Positions 52,510 to 64,000 of a DNA stretch of 64,000 nt are shown in pieces. This stretch comes from Archilochus colubris (lineage: Eukaryota > Chordata > Aves > Apodiformes > Trochilidae): assembly GCA_023079485.1 (NCBI GenBank), contig CM041090.1, forward strand, positions 36,792,874-36,856,873. Direction: 5' to 3'. The number at the start of each line of letters is the position of its first letter. The first letter of the stretch is position 1. The position numbers and the translations under genes are program-made. Below the pieces are notes generated by a model that saw nothing but the letters and a program-made list of their open reading frames with translations, made no database searches and was not told the DNA's origin.

Positions 52510-54820
52510 GTGAGGCTGCACCCCAGGGTTGGTACCTGTGCCCCCATGGGTGGTGCTTCCCCCACCAAGAAAAGCTCTTGGTAGAAACCCCCTGCATGTT
52601 AGACATCTTGCAGAGGTCTACAGGGCACCTCTCTTGGCAAGTGTTATGATGTTGATGACCTATTAAACAAGCATTTAATTGCAGTGGGGTTCTCTGCTCC
52701 CCTGAGAAACAAAGAAAAATTATTTCCTCTTTTTTTTATTTTGCCAAGTGAGGTGGTGGAAGCACCATCCCTGGAAGATTTTAAGGCCACACTGGATGGG
52801 GCTCTGAGCAACCAGGTCTAGTGGAAGGTGTCCCTCCCCATGGTAATTCCATAGTTGGAACTAGGTGATCTTAAATGTCCCTTCCAACCCTGGAAATCCT
52901 ATGATTCTACAAAGCAGGCATGGGCTGTGTCCTGCTCCACCAGCTCCTCACTGCCACTGTTGGTGTCAGAGCACTTTGCTGTCTGTCATTCCCTCCCTCC
53001 TTCCTCAGAGGGGGGGATACACATCATGTGGTGATATTAATGAAGCACTTATATAAGGCTGTTATTATGCAATTCAAAAGCCTCTTGCAGCTTAACCACT
53101 TAAGGAGAGGAGGCCTTTATTACTTTACTGGAAAAATTTCCTTTGAGATTAAGATGGAGCTCCCAATTGATGGGTAATACATTTTGTTCCAAAAAACAAA
53201 TCCCAAAGATAATGTCTGTTTCTAATTTGGTCCTGTTTTAAGTCACAGCCTGGTATAAATCTGAAGTAGTTATGATTTGTGGGGGTACAGAGGGAGAAAG
53301 AAAGATTGTAGTACATCTACACACACTTCAGAGAAGAAGTTTCTACCTGTCATCTTCCTTCTGCCACTGGAAGGCTCAAGAGGCCAGACCCAGTTTAATT
53401 TATTCAGGGAAGTATTGAGTGATTCCAGAGGGATTTTGACCACATGAAGGCAAGAGTTCCGTAAAAGTGATCAGAGGAAGACAAAGGGAAAGGCCACCAG
53501 TGGCCAGATTTCCCCTGTGGGATGAAGTTTCTTCCAGGGACCTCTTTGTCACCTGTTTCTCTCTACTCCCAAGATCTTTTGGCAGCACAGACCTTGCAGA
53601 TTCTCTTACCATACTGCAGTACCACTGGGATGTAGTTAAGTTGACTGCATCTGGTTGTAGGCTCAACAGCTTCTAGAAAGCACCACGATGTACTTAGATA
53701 GGGGGGTTTGTAAAAGGAAGGGTGTCTGGATATCTTCTTCCCAAAGTGTTGCATCTGTTCTTTTCCATGCCACCGTTATCAGTTCCCAGGGCAGGATCTT
53801 TACACAGTCCAGAGGGAAAGAAAATAAAAATTAAAATGTCTCATGGCTGTGTTATCTTTTGCTGTTTCCCATCTGTGCAAGAGAAAGGATGACAGAAGGC
53901 TCCTGTTCCTGTTTGCACTGCCTCTTCTTCAGAAACTGGGTGCTCCTGTCAAGGAAAAACTCCTTTTTCAGCATAAGCAATGCCACTGTGATACCACAGG
54001 GGAGTGTGGGTTTCAGGGCCTTCAGGCTCCCATTGTGTCCTGATGGCTGAGGTCCCTGGCCAAGATGTTTTTCTCATGAGGAACTGGAGACTTCTCTGCT
54101 GTGCCAAGTGCATCCCTGACAGGGTACATCCCGTTGGGCTTTGTGGGACGTGCAGCCTGACTGGGAAGACTGGTCTGGCTGAGTGAAAACCAGCTGTCTG
54201 GCACCTGGAGGCACCTCTGCTCTTAAGCAGCTCATGAACATGGAAGGGCTTCCAGCAGAAAGCACATTCTTTGATGGAAAATCAATCCTTTTAGTAGAAA
54301 GCAGCTTTTTTTGGCACACATGCTCATTGGGTTGAAACACTAGTATCCTGCTGAAAACCAGCTTTTTTGAATAGGCTTTCATCTCCCTTCAAGCAGTTTT
54401 AATTGGAGCTTTATGCTTTAAACAAACACAAACATGCACCTACACCCACTCCTCACCATGCCAGGGCTCCAAGAGGCAGGTGTTGAGCATAAAACCTAAA
54501 AATCACTTCCATGGCTCTCTTTCTGCCTCATCCAGTGTCCCCCCCCCCCCTATTTACACTAAATCCCCTTGAAGAAAAATGGAACTTCAGATACTTGTCT
54601 TGCTTGAGGCCAGCATTTCTCCCCCCAACAGAGGCCAGTGCTGGAACCCCCTTACATCGAGTCTTACCACCGCGTTTGCACCTACAACGAGACCAAGATG
54701 ATGAGGGTGAAGCTGCCCAAGTGTGACCCTCGTGTGGATCCCTTCTACACCTACCCAGTGGCCATCCGCTGTGACTGTGACATCTGCTCCACTGCCACCA
54801 CTGAATGTGAGACAGCATGA
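52306..54820 (+). CDS. GPHB5: GPHB5, glycoprotein hormone beta-5 (thyrostimulin beta), gene span
   Basis: Two coding exons (52306-52509 and 54632-54820) give a complete 130-residue protein, the same length as human GPHB5 as I recall it. GPHB5 pairs with GPHA2 to form thyrostimulin, a secreted cystine-knot hormone that activates the TSH receptor. Residues 1 to about 24 are a signal peptide (MKLPC plus a Leu-rich core ending GTGSALKAS). The mature part has ten cysteines (36, 50, 60, 64, 84, 99, 115, 117, 120, 127), the GPB5 pattern, which lacks the extra pair used for the seat belt of classical beta subunits. One N-glycosylation sequon, NET, is at residue 87. It lies downstream of PPP2R5E on the same strand, as in human. 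Confidence 0.96.
52748..52909 (+). mobile_element. CR1 LINE 3'-end fragment in the GPHB5 intron
   Basis: Diverged CR1 3' sequence: GAGGTGGTGGAAGCACCATC, CTGGATGGGGCTCTGAGCAA, CAGGTCTAGTGG, CCCTTCCAACCC and the typical end ATCCTATGATTCTA. It is 5'-truncated and in the sense orientation of the gene. It bears no coding frame. Confidence 0.9.
54632..54820 (+). CDS. GPHB5: GPHB5 coding exon 2, residues 69-130 and stop
   Basis: The exon encodes RPVLEPPYIESYHRVCTYNE then TKMMRVKLPKCDPRVDPFYT, YPVAIRCDCDICSTATTECE and TA, followed by TGA. The acceptor is CCCCCCAACAG at 54631. The DPFYTYPVAIRCDC and CSTATTEC blocks are diagnostic of GPB5. The 2,122 bp intron before it contains a CR1 fragment and a C10 run. 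Confidence 0.96.
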   Translation, partial: RPVLEPPYIESYHRVCTYNETKMMRVKLPKCDPRVDPFYTYPVAIRCDCDICSTATTECETA

Positions 54821-55085
54821 GCTCTCCTTCCCCAGGTCAGGCTAGGAGGGGCATATTCTTCTCTGCTTTCATACCCCTAGTACCTACAGAGAGTGTAATT
54901 GAGTCCAGAACCTGATCTTGCCCTCTAACTCTCCTAATCCATTGACTTTTCTGGGTAGATGAGCCTTAATTCCCTTTCCTCATATTGTTCATTGCATGAT
55001 TGCTGTAGACATGTAGTACACAGCCTTACAATAGCAAATCCTGTGGGGGAAAAACAATAAAAAAATGGATGCAGTTTCCCTTCCT
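54821..55085 (+). other. GPHB5: GPHB5 3'UTR
   Basis: About 265 bp from the stop to the expected cleavage region after AATAAA at 55056. No other poly(A) hexamer intervenes. The end is estimated from the signal position. Confidence 0.6.
55056..55061 (+). terminator. GPHB5 poly(A) signal AATAAA
   Basis: Canonical hexamer 236 bp after the stop codon, followed by a T/C-rich region with CTGTGACC and TTTCTTCTTT, suitable as a downstream element. Confidence 0.6.
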
Positions 55086-57320
55086 TACAAGCTTTTCACA
55101 CCCTGTGACCTTTCTTCTTTCACAAAGTGCTCATGGTCTAAGGAGTCACTTAGGGGGGGTGAGGTGGAAAGAGGCCACGAAGGCATTGAAGCCCCTCTAT
55201 CAGCCTTTTCATTCAGGTCAGCTTTTAGCTCCTTCCCAGAAATGTAAATGCAGTTACCAACATTTCCACTATCTCACCCTTGCCATAAATTCTTCTCACC
55301 CTGAGTTCTGTTGGGAATAACCATCAAAGAAAAGGCCTTAGAGTCAATGACATGGAAATGGGTATCCAAGGTGCTACCTTAAAATGAGGGTGAATGCATA
55401 GTCAGCCCTGACTCTATAAAGTACTTAAGTTCATGATTAAGTGTTTTGCTTAATATCAGTGAGCTTTCACAGTTAAGCACATATTTCAGTGATTTGGTTA
55501 ATTTGAGCTATTCTGCTGAAAAAAAAAAAGAAAAGAAAAAAGTTTTGCCTTACAGGAGACAAAAAGGAAAAGGGAGAGAATCCCATTAAATCTCTAAAAC
55601 CAAAAGTGCGTATTTTCCCATCTGCTTTTGTCCAGGGATAGGAGGGGAGCTGTCTTCACATAAAATCAATGAGACTCCTCAGGGCCCAGGCTGTCCCTCC
55701 TGACAATTTCCAGAGTCAGAGGGACCAAGCCAAAGCACAGTAATTGTGGTCTGTTTTCAGCAAGCCTCTGGATGAGGTGGTGGGAAAGAGGGGGCTACAA
55801 AGGGTGTTCCCACACTTCCCTGTGCTGCTCAGCTCCATGGAGACCTGCTCCTCCAAGGATGCACAAGTGTTGGGGAGCAGCCATATGGTCTTGGAAGAGA
55901 GCTGTGGGGTGGCCAATAACACATCCAACCTGTGTGAGACAAGTCCAGGACAGGAAAGAGAGCAGACATGTGAAAGGATAGCTCACACCTCCTCAGACTT
56001 ACTTTTCACAAACTAGGGCACATCTGGGAGCTTCTGCCCCAGGTGACCACAGCCACAGAAGTGTCTTTGTCCTCTGGTTCCCACCTGGAGGAGGGCAGAT
56101 GCATGTTCATCCCTCCTTTCTCCCCTGGATAAAATGGGAAATTATGTGAAAGAAGGAAGATTTGCCAAGTAAGAGGAGCTGGCTGGGGCTTACAAAACAA
56201 AGACACCTTCTTAGCCATTAGGAGAGAATTGCTGCACTTACCTTCTCCTCAGTTAAGTGACTTGTTTTTTGAATGCAGTCACCTTCATTTCTGGTGATGC
56301 ATGTGTGAAGCTTGCCCAAGTCTTCTGTCCTCACTGAGGCAGATTTAGTTTAAGCTGTAATTTGTTAGTTGCTGTCATCTTTTTGTCTGTGAAAGTGTAA
56401 AAGCTTCATTGTGGTTGAGTAGGAAGGAGGTGATTTTGTTACTCTGCCTTCTGAAATTCTGAATAGAGACTTCCATGCCAAGAGCAGTTTTCTGCTCATG
56501 GTGGGGTTAGCCACCCTTTAAAAATGTTCTTTTGTTTTGTTTCAAATTGCCTTTCCCAATCCCTCTGATCTTCTTATTGTTCTAACTGGCATCACAACTG
56601 TTGTGAGAAACCTGCAAATTATTTTGTGCCCTTCATTAAACCTCAAAATTGTAGCATGAATTTAATTTAAACCAACGTACAGAGGTTTCATATGCAGAAT
56701 ATGTTTCAGGTCCCACAAACTCTTTGCCAGAGCTGTGAACACCTGCAAAACATCTCTTGATGCTGATGTGAAGTCATTTCCTTCCCTGGATTTCTCTCAC
56801 GGGGTCTGGCTATGCTATCGTCTCAGGATTAAAAGTAGGGTTAGAAAGTGGCAAACTTCCTTCTTTTGCAGCCAGCAGGATATATGGGCTGTCCCCAGAC
56901 ATGGTGAGACAGGAGAAACCTCAGCAAGTGTTCAGAAGCAAACAGTGCTGGGTGTGAAGGAGGGTTTTGATGGATACAGCAGCAGCCAGACTGGGAGGCG
57001 GAAGAGGAAGAGTGGGAAGGATGTATTGACTGAAACCAAGCTAACACTTCTAGATGGTCTTTTAAGGAAGAAAGCAAAAGTGAACGGAGATGATGTGGAT
57101 TTGCTGTGGGTGACGAGTACAGACAATGTCAGAGCCCACCAACTCATTTGACTGACTCCATCTCTCTCCAGCTCTGTTGGTTTCCCCAGTGGGCACCACG
57201 CAGTGAATTTCAAGGAGCCAACTTAGTCCTGCTGCAGGTAATTGCAAGACCTTCTGTCAAAGTCTTACAATACCAGTTTTTCATTCTTAAATTTTAATAT
57301 GTGGGATCAGGTCTTTTGGC

Positions 57321-57400
57321 TTTCACATCCTTTATGCTGCAGCTGGGATGTAACCTCCTGCTCAGAATCTGCAGACAGCCAAAATAGCCCACCACACTTC
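57321..57400. repeat. Duplicated ~80 bp segment, copy 1
   Basis: Matches 58248-58322 in direct orientation with a few differences and a one-base indel. The shared core, CTCCTGCTCAGAATCTGCAG then ACAGCCAAAATA, is identical. The match fades out on both sides. Confidence 0.85.
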
Positions 57401-58247
57401 ACAGCATGAGAAGCTTCATTCCCAGACCACCTCCATCTCATGAGGGGCATTTTTGATGCTCCTTAAAGCCACAGATTTAAATCTCATCTTCCTACCTGTC
57501 CAAAGCAGTTAAAGCCCTTCTTTTCTTTGGTGCCTAAGTTTGCAAGGAGTGCTTGTCACAGGGGCTGTCCCAGCTTACATACTACCTCTTCCATAAAACT
57601 CCCCACTGATTTTCGTAGCACTGTGGTTGTCCCTTCCACCTGGACACCAACAACCAGCACTAGGCAGAAATCCTCATGGACTGTAGTGTAGAGCTCTTAG
57701 AAGTGTCATTTGCCACTGGCCCAAACTTCACTACTTAAAAGCAAGGGAAGGAAATCTTGCTCTATGTATAAGGGGGGGCTTGACTTCTCTGAGACAACTG
57801 TATGGGCAATGCAGGAAGCAAAGCGTGTCCAGAGAGAAGTTCCTTCACAAAGCCTTGTTGCTGAAGCATTCACAGCCCTGCAGGCCCAGCTTGAAGCACC
57901 TGCTTTGTGTATGAAGGGAGAAGATGCTGCATCTACCTGCTCAGGAAGGAGAAGGTACAGATATGGAGAAGCCATAACTATGCAACCTGGAGATGACACT
58001 TGGTTCTGTCATAACCACACCAAGAAAGTATGGGCAAATCAGTGGATTTCTTTCTCTGTGCCCCAGTTTCCCTTCTGGACAGGGGCAGTGATGATACAAC
58101 CGAATTTTTTTTTCTCCTCTATGTGTTTTGGAGTGTATCCCTTGTGATGAGTCTGTATCCAGCACTCTCTTGCTCAGGTTTGTTTTTACTCCTTAAACCT
58201 GAACAGCAATAGCCAGAGCCCTGCAGTGCTTTGATTTTTGACAGTAC

Positions 58248-58322
58248 TTTCATATCCTTTATGTGCAGCTGGGATTTAACCTCCTGCTCAGAATCTGCAG
58301 ACAGCCAAAATAACCCACCACA
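58248..58322. repeat. Duplicated ~80 bp segment, copy 2
   Basis: Second copy, about 926 bp downstream of the first and in the same orientation. A weaker shared end (CATTCCCAG) follows each copy within 35 bases. It could be a local segmental duplication or two insertions of an uncharacterised repeat. Confidence 0.85.
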
Positions 58323-59460
58323 GTTGAGGGCATCGGAAGACCATTCCCAGGCTGGGTCTTGAAGTTCGTTTTCCCTCACTCCCATGCTGCAGCCAGTCTG
58401 ACCATGTCAGAAATCAGGTTATTTTACATGGTCTTCCAACCTGAGTTACAGTGACAGAGAGGGCAGGAAACGTCTGTGTGCTTCCTGCATTGACTGGATT
58501 TCCCTTTTGGGAGGATGGGACAGGCAGCTTCCTCCTGCTCTCACTGTACCCACATGAGAACATGGGAACTGCAAAGGGCTGTCTCACCCAGTGTCCTGCT
58601 GCTGACAGGAGCTAACAAAGGATGCTCAGGGGAATGTGAAACCATCAGGGCTGTGTAAATGTGTCCTTTTCTGTCTATAGATTTAGTGGGCAGCAGTTTA
58701 AGAAGCTTCTTCTCTGGAGGATGCATCCGGCACCTTGTTGTTAACCCTGCATGCATGGGTCCTCCACGCTGCTTCTTCCTGAATGAAGTCTGGTGACTGA
58801 TACCAGCTTCTCGCAGGAACAGGTAAATCAGAGATATTCCAGGCCATATACTGTGCCCTGTGTAATTATTCTGGCTCCTCTGAGCGTGCATCCTTTTATA
58901 ACAGGCAGGGATTTGAGCTGCAGTGCCTTTTTATTGGGAATATATTTTGTCATTGTTCTGAGAGCCTGTGCCCCAGACAGGAGTTGGTTAAGCACATTGA
59001 GGTTCACAAGCTTGAGGAACATGAAAAGAGCCTTTCTCTTGTGAAATTTGCTTTAGCCCAGTCAGTATTAGGGATGCTGTTCAGGAATGATGGGATGGAT
59101 GGTCTTAATTTGAAGGTTAGATTAGCTGGTCAATGGGACTTCTTCTGGTCGTAAAGTAAATGGAACTGAAAGCTGGGTAATACAGGCACTACCTTTTTAA
59201 AAATTATTATTTCATGTTTTATATTTTTTAAAGCATGGTCCATATCTCTGCACTGAATACCTGGAGGACTGGAGCCAGTCATGTTCTTGATCCCAGTCCA
59301 GCATTTGCAGGCTGTCTTTCCTAATGTAACTTCTTCAGCCCTTTCAGCTTTTCACTTTCTCTCCTGCTTCTCCCTGCCCTGGCTGCTAGGCTGAAGGTTA
59401 CACACCACATCATCTTCTTTGCTATCAGTAAAGATTTGTTGATGGGTTTTGTTATTGTGT

Positions 59461-59502
59461 GTTAGGTTTGTCAGGGAGTAAAAAACTCCCCTTAAAACTA
59501 AC
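59461..59502. repeat. Imperfect inverted repeat (hairpin)
   Basis: GTTAGGTTTGTCAGGGAGT pairs imperfectly with ACTCCCCTTAAAACTAAC around a short A-rich loop. The inner arms (GGGAGT and ACTCCC) pair perfectly. The loop is too short for a typical microRNA precursor. Confidence 0.6.
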
Positions 59503-60074
59503 ACTTGGGCTAGCACACTTCTTTACCAAGAGAGCTTCAGTGCCTGCCAGGCTGCTGCATGCTGGCTTCTCTCCAAGACACTTTAAATATTCACTTGAGG
59601 AAGGAAAAAATCCTCCTTTTATGGTGCTGTGATATTGCAGTGGAGACCACAGAGACTAATGCCAGTGACCCCTTACTAAAATAAATTTTAAAAAGGTATA
59701 TCTGAAAGAGAAGTCAACAGATCACCTTACTATTGGTGATAGATGGGAATCTAAATATCTTTAGGCCAGTGACTGGGGGACACCCTGGGGCTGGAGTGAG
59801 CTGAAGGGCAGCAGGGACCTTCAGGTCCTACATCTCCACCTGCCCATGTTTCCAGGCTGCAGGGAATTTGATTAAGCAGGAGACAGGAAAACCTGTGTGG
59901 TGTCACTGTTGACTTTCTACAGGTGACACTGGAAGGTGCAGGTGGTTCCAGGACCACCCAAAAGAAGTCCAATGTGTTAGCATCTGCATTTCCTACCTGA
60001 AATGTCCTGCAAGGTGTATATGATTAGCATCTGGGAAAACAAACACAGCACCACAGTTTCTCAAAATGATGCTC

Positions 60075-63000
60075 TCAAAATACTTAGCAATACCTTTATT
60101 TTGTTAAAATAAACTATGTACAATAGACGATATTAATGTGCAGTTACAATATACAATAATTACATGCTTAAAATAGGATAAGCAAAAGAATACAGAATCA
60201 TGTGCTGTAAATAGAAAACTAATACTGTTTACATGATTTTTAAACTATACAAACATAATTGCTGGAAAACTGAATTGCCTGGGTTTGAAATTTTATTGCT
60301 TTAACAACATTTTGAGGATTTGGTTAATCTTTGAAAAAAGGTATGCCACTGAAAAGTTATTCATAATGGTTTTGAACTCATCCTTTGGTTTTACTGGCCC
60401 CATATCCAGTGATACTGCACACAGCAACATTTTGAGAGAGAAAAGTTCAGTTGCTCACAGCAAGTGAAGTAAATGACTCTTTTTCTTGGCCTGCTTAGAG
60501 CTTACTGGAGATGTGTTAGAGCCTGATTGATTACATCTGCTACACAGACATATTCAAAATAACATGTTGCACTGTTAATTTTAAGTATTGTTGAAGTACT
60601 ATGCAAAAAGAGAGAGGAAATAATTTTTCTTTGTGTTCTCAGGGCAGCAGAGAATCTCATTGCAATTGGATGCTTGTTTAATAGTTCATCAACATCATAT
60701 CAGATTAAGCTGGATTCAGTCATCTATGCACTTAGGACATCAGATCCATCTCCCTGCTCCTCTCTGCAGCCTCTTTGAAGCCTTCTCAGTCTCAAGGTGT
60801 TGCTGAGCCCCAGGTAACCTTGTGTGACTCCAGGCAGCCCCACCTGAGCCTGTTCTCCAGGGTCTCAACATACTTGGGCAGCATGGACACCAGGCCATGC
60901 TTTGCTCTGTAGCATTTCCCACCTGGCAATCTGGGCTCACCACTACTTACAAGTGACAAAGACTTTGCCAGTGGCTTTCTCACATAGTTTTGTCTTATTG
61001 CTTATTAGTGAATTATTATTTACAAGTTTGGGGAAAGTTTAGGCTCATTTACTCCATCCTGACAAGGCAGTTCAGTACTGCCAGTCCTGTAATGCTGTTA
61101 GAGCAGCTGCCTAGTTTGGAGAAGAGTGTTGGGAGAGACAATCTGACAGTCATACTGTGAGTATGGCTCACACCCAAAATACTTTGACAGGCATCAGACA
61201 AAAATTTATACACGTTATCAGTACAAATAACTGTTGTACAGGGAGATCAGGAATCTGTAAACTGATGACAACTATATACTCTGAATTCATTAACCTCTGA
61301 TCAAAGTGAAAATTGACCAGAACTGATATCAACAAGAACTCAGACTGATCCTTGGCAATACCAAATGCAAAACGAAATCTGGCATCCTGAATGCTGCCAT
61401 TCCACTCAGATGAGATCAAATTAAGTGACAGTGCTGAGTGCAGTGTCAAACTCATCAAAGACACCCAATCATCTTGAACATTTTAATGTTAATATAATAA
61501 TTTGCATCTCCAGCCTCAGTACTGGTTGAAACCCGGAGTTCCAAATCCAGTCACCAAAGCTCAAGTCAAAGATCAGATCAGCAAAATCTCCAGATGCTAA
61601 ACTTCTTTTAGGAGTCCACAACCAGCAGCCAAAAGGTATAAAAGATTCTTGGACCTGGCTCAGTGTATCTGTGTGCTCAAAGCTTGGTCGGCCACAATAA
61701 AGGGCAGAAAAGGAGGAAATATAAAGACTCTGAAATGTTTTCCCCATTAGCCTATTGAAATATTCCATTGTCTTCATGACAATTGAAATGAAGCCAACAT
61801 ACAGCATTTTTGCAAATCCCACCTTAAAGGTACAGCTGGAAGAAGCAGCCAAACAGTGCATTATGGTTTACACATTCTGGAATAGAGTGGAGATCCTGTT
61901 CAAGGTTATTTTTTGTTAATATTTTTCCAAAGTTAAAGAGATTTTTCACTACTGACAGCAATTCATATGATTTTTGCTTTTTGCTCAGTTATATATGTGT
62001 TTATAGCTCATTTTCCTCTTTCAGTGAGGTTCTAATGGGGTTTCTGGAACATCCCAGAAGAACAGACTCTTGTTTTAGGATCAAATTGACTGATTGTGGC
62101 TTTGGGCCCTGATCATGCAGCTCTCCCCCAAAGTAGGAGTGTAGATGCTATTCTGCTGCATTCAATACTTCTAATCAGTGTTTCCATCCCAACTTTTCAA
62201 CGCAAAAATATTTCTATTCATGTTTTGCTTTGATAGGTGAAGACAGCTAAGATCACACTACCAAAATCAGTGGGAGGCTTTTTTGCTGCATTCAGAGGGT
62301 CTTGATTTACTAAGAGGAAAATAAGTAGTTATAATAGAGATTTGTCCTTTTCCAAGCTCCGGTAAAGGGTTCACAAATTGGGTCTCTGGAGTCCTAGGCC
62401 CATATTTTGGATAGGATCTTGACAGCTTGCTGTCGATGGGAAATGAAGGTCGTGCATGCATGTCAACAGTCACTGATAGTGAAATGTTTGGTCTCTGTTG
62501 CTCTCTGTTTTCTATGGTGATTTTCCCACCCTTGGGGTTGTTTTTTAGCCACTTGCCCAGAGACCCATTACAGTGACTGGTTCTGGGGAACTGAACTGAA
62601 GCAGTACTTCGAAAGAGAAAGAAGGTGAGAAAAATTAATGGCAGCTTCTGTAATGGTTGTTTTGATTGTCATCTTGGACTTGGAGTTAATTCTGCAGTTC
62701 CCACCAGCAGGAAGATTTGTATCAGCACAAGCATGTGGGGATTCACATTATACTTAATTCAAGGTAGTGCAGGGCAAGAACTTGCACTTGGTTGCTCTTC
62801 GTAGGCTACATACTACTGTAACTTTAGATTTATAGGGCAGAGAGAGAAGGTCTGTGAGTGTTTGGCACATAGGAGAACCAGAGGAGGTAACCTTGAGTAC
62901 TGCTCTCTACCACTCTTGGAGCATATAAATGCACGGGACTTATACCAAATTCAACAAATGCTCCTGGGTGGACCTGCGTGGGGTTAGAGCTTTGTTTCTG

Positions 63001-64000
63001 TGTTCTTCCCAACTCTTCTGAAATCTTTGTGGGACCACCTTCAGATCATGGTGTTTTAGCAGCACTCTGAAGGGCAGAAGCATCTGCAGGTTGTAATGAG
63101 ATAAAAACTCTCTAACATCTTGAGATAGGTCTCTAATACCTAATATTTCCCATATCTCCTTGCAGGAGTTTACATGAAAACCCTTTGGAAACTGTTTAAG
63201 CTACAGCTTCAGGTTTCAGAAGAGGCCAAAGGAGATGGGTTTTACAGGCTCTAGGAGATTTCTCATAAGTTGTGAGTGCTTTTGAAATGATAGCAGACTA
63301 TTTGCAAAGGCAGCTCTGTCAGGAGAGGTTTTGACATCAGTTGCATCAAGAAGACATTGTCAAATAGGTTCCTGGGATGGTTTATAGCCTTTACAGCTCC
63401 CCTAACTATGTTCCTTTGAAGGTGAAATTGGGGTCTCATTTCTAGCTCATCTTACAGTAAGAAAACCCATCTCCTTTCACCCACCAATCCTTCATCCGTT
63501 TTTGTTCCTTGTTACTAATGGGGCTTGAAAATAACTTGAGGTTTATATCTGTTGCCTTATGCCTGTGCTTGCACTGTGTCTGGTGTTTTGATATTTCTGA
63601 AAATAAGCTTTGCTGCCTGTTTGCAGACCATCTGCTGGCTTTTAGAAAAGGTATTAGGTACGACTTGCCAGATAGTCCATGAGTCTCCTTCATCTGCCTA
63701 CAATACCTTTCTCAAGCCTGTGCTGTTCCTGTCTCCCCAAAATAATAGTGTGACAGGGCAGATCTTGGAGTGAGAACCCCATTGCATGGATGAGTGTGTG
63801 CACATAACCTGACATAGGAATACTGCTCATGGGACCTTCATTAGCCGTGGCTATTTTAAAAACATTTATTTTAGTTGGAAGAGAAATGAAAAGCAAATGG
63901 AGTACAGAGGCCATTTCTCTGTGGATTGGGACCATCCCCCTCCCTTGCAGCTCCTAGGTGTCAATTTTTGTTCACAATCAGATTGAAAAACTTGGAAATT
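60075..64000 (-). other. Possible 3'UTR or 3' flank of a minus-strand gene (RHOJ expected by synteny)
   Basis: I found no RHOJ coding sequence here: neither the CYLECSALTQKG block nor the lysine-rich CAAX tail is seen on the minus strand. The region may be a long 3'UTR whose coding exon lies past the window, or partly intergenic. Minus-strand open frames at 61469-61861 (130 residues) and 61168-61464 (98 residues) are in different frames and unlike any family I know. Confidence 0.3.
60095..60100 (-). terminator. Minus-strand poly(A) signal of a convergent transcript
   Basis: TTTATT on the + strand reads AATAAA on the minus strand. About 35-60 bases downstream on that strand lies a strongly GU-rich stretch (GTGGTGCTGTGTTTGTTTT). 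Hexamer and downstream element in this order and spacing are a good cleavage site. In human the convergent neighbour of GPHB5 is RHOJ. Confidence 0.5.

Larger units (their letters stand above)
55086..60035. other. Region downstream of GPHB5 without a recognised gene
   Basis: About 5 kb with no gene that I can recognise. Open frames up to 145 residues (for example 57710-58147) have no family resemblance and no consistent splice context. It contains the duplicated ~80 bp segment at 57321 and 58248 and a short hairpin at 59461-59502. Confidence 0.6.

Noticed and set aside
52164..52568. 134-residue antisense open frame over GPHB5 exon 1
   Set aside because: It is a shadow of the GC-rich coding exon, and its translation resembles no protein family.
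57710..58147. 145-residue plus-strand open frame downstream of GPHB5
   Set aside because: No recognised family, no promoter or poly(A) context, and comparable frames occur on the opposite strand.
59461..59502. Hairpin as a microRNA precursor
   Set aside because: The stem is under 20 bp and the loop is only about five bases, unlike a pre-miRNA.

Overview
This is a 64 kb window of vertebrate nuclear DNA. It is most likely avian, and probably a songbird. The evidence is widely spaced small exons with GT-AG introns, two 3'-end fragments of CR1 LINEs (the main bird retroposon), and one solo LTR whose minus-strand start resembles an LTR family common in songbird genomes. There is no operon structure, CRISPR array or other prokaryotic signature.

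Layout. (1) 1-2943 is intron upstream of the first exon seen. (2) 2944-31770 holds 12 coding exons on the + strand. They encode residues 53-467 of PPP2R5E, the B56-epsilon regulatory subunit of protein phosphatase 2A. Every junction keeps frame and the joined exons give 415 residues plus a stop. The first 52 residues must come from an exon before the window. (3) About 31771-36290 is a probable long 3'UTR with several poly(A) signals and two Pumilio-type sites. (4) About 36.3-50.8 kb is intergenic DNA with no recognisable gene. It holds three stretches that look like conserved noncoding elements, the best at 46160-46500. (5) 52306-54820 is GPHB5, the beta subunit of thyrostimulin, as two coding exons (130 residues, complete). 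A TATA box, a uORF-free leader and a strong donor near 50.8-50.9 kb suggest an untranslated first exon. A second TATA box preceded by a POU octamer lies at 51.45 kb. (6) 55.1-60.0 kb holds no recognised gene but contains a duplicated ~80 bp segment. (7) From about 60.04 kb to the end, a strong minus-strand poly(A) site suggests the 3' end of a convergent gene. In human the gene in that position is RHOJ, but none of its coding exons is seen here.

The order PPP2R5E then GPHB5 on one strand matches the human 14q23 neighbourhood, so the locus is syntenic. The two genes are not functionally linked: one is a ubiquitous phosphatase specificity subunit and the other a secreted hormone subunit. I found no clearly new biological system. 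The observations most worth checking are the GPHB5 promoter and leader model, the very weak 5' splice site of the in-frame 102 bp PPP2R5E exon, the CpG-retaining element at 46.2-46.4 kb, and the convergent transcript end at 60 kb.
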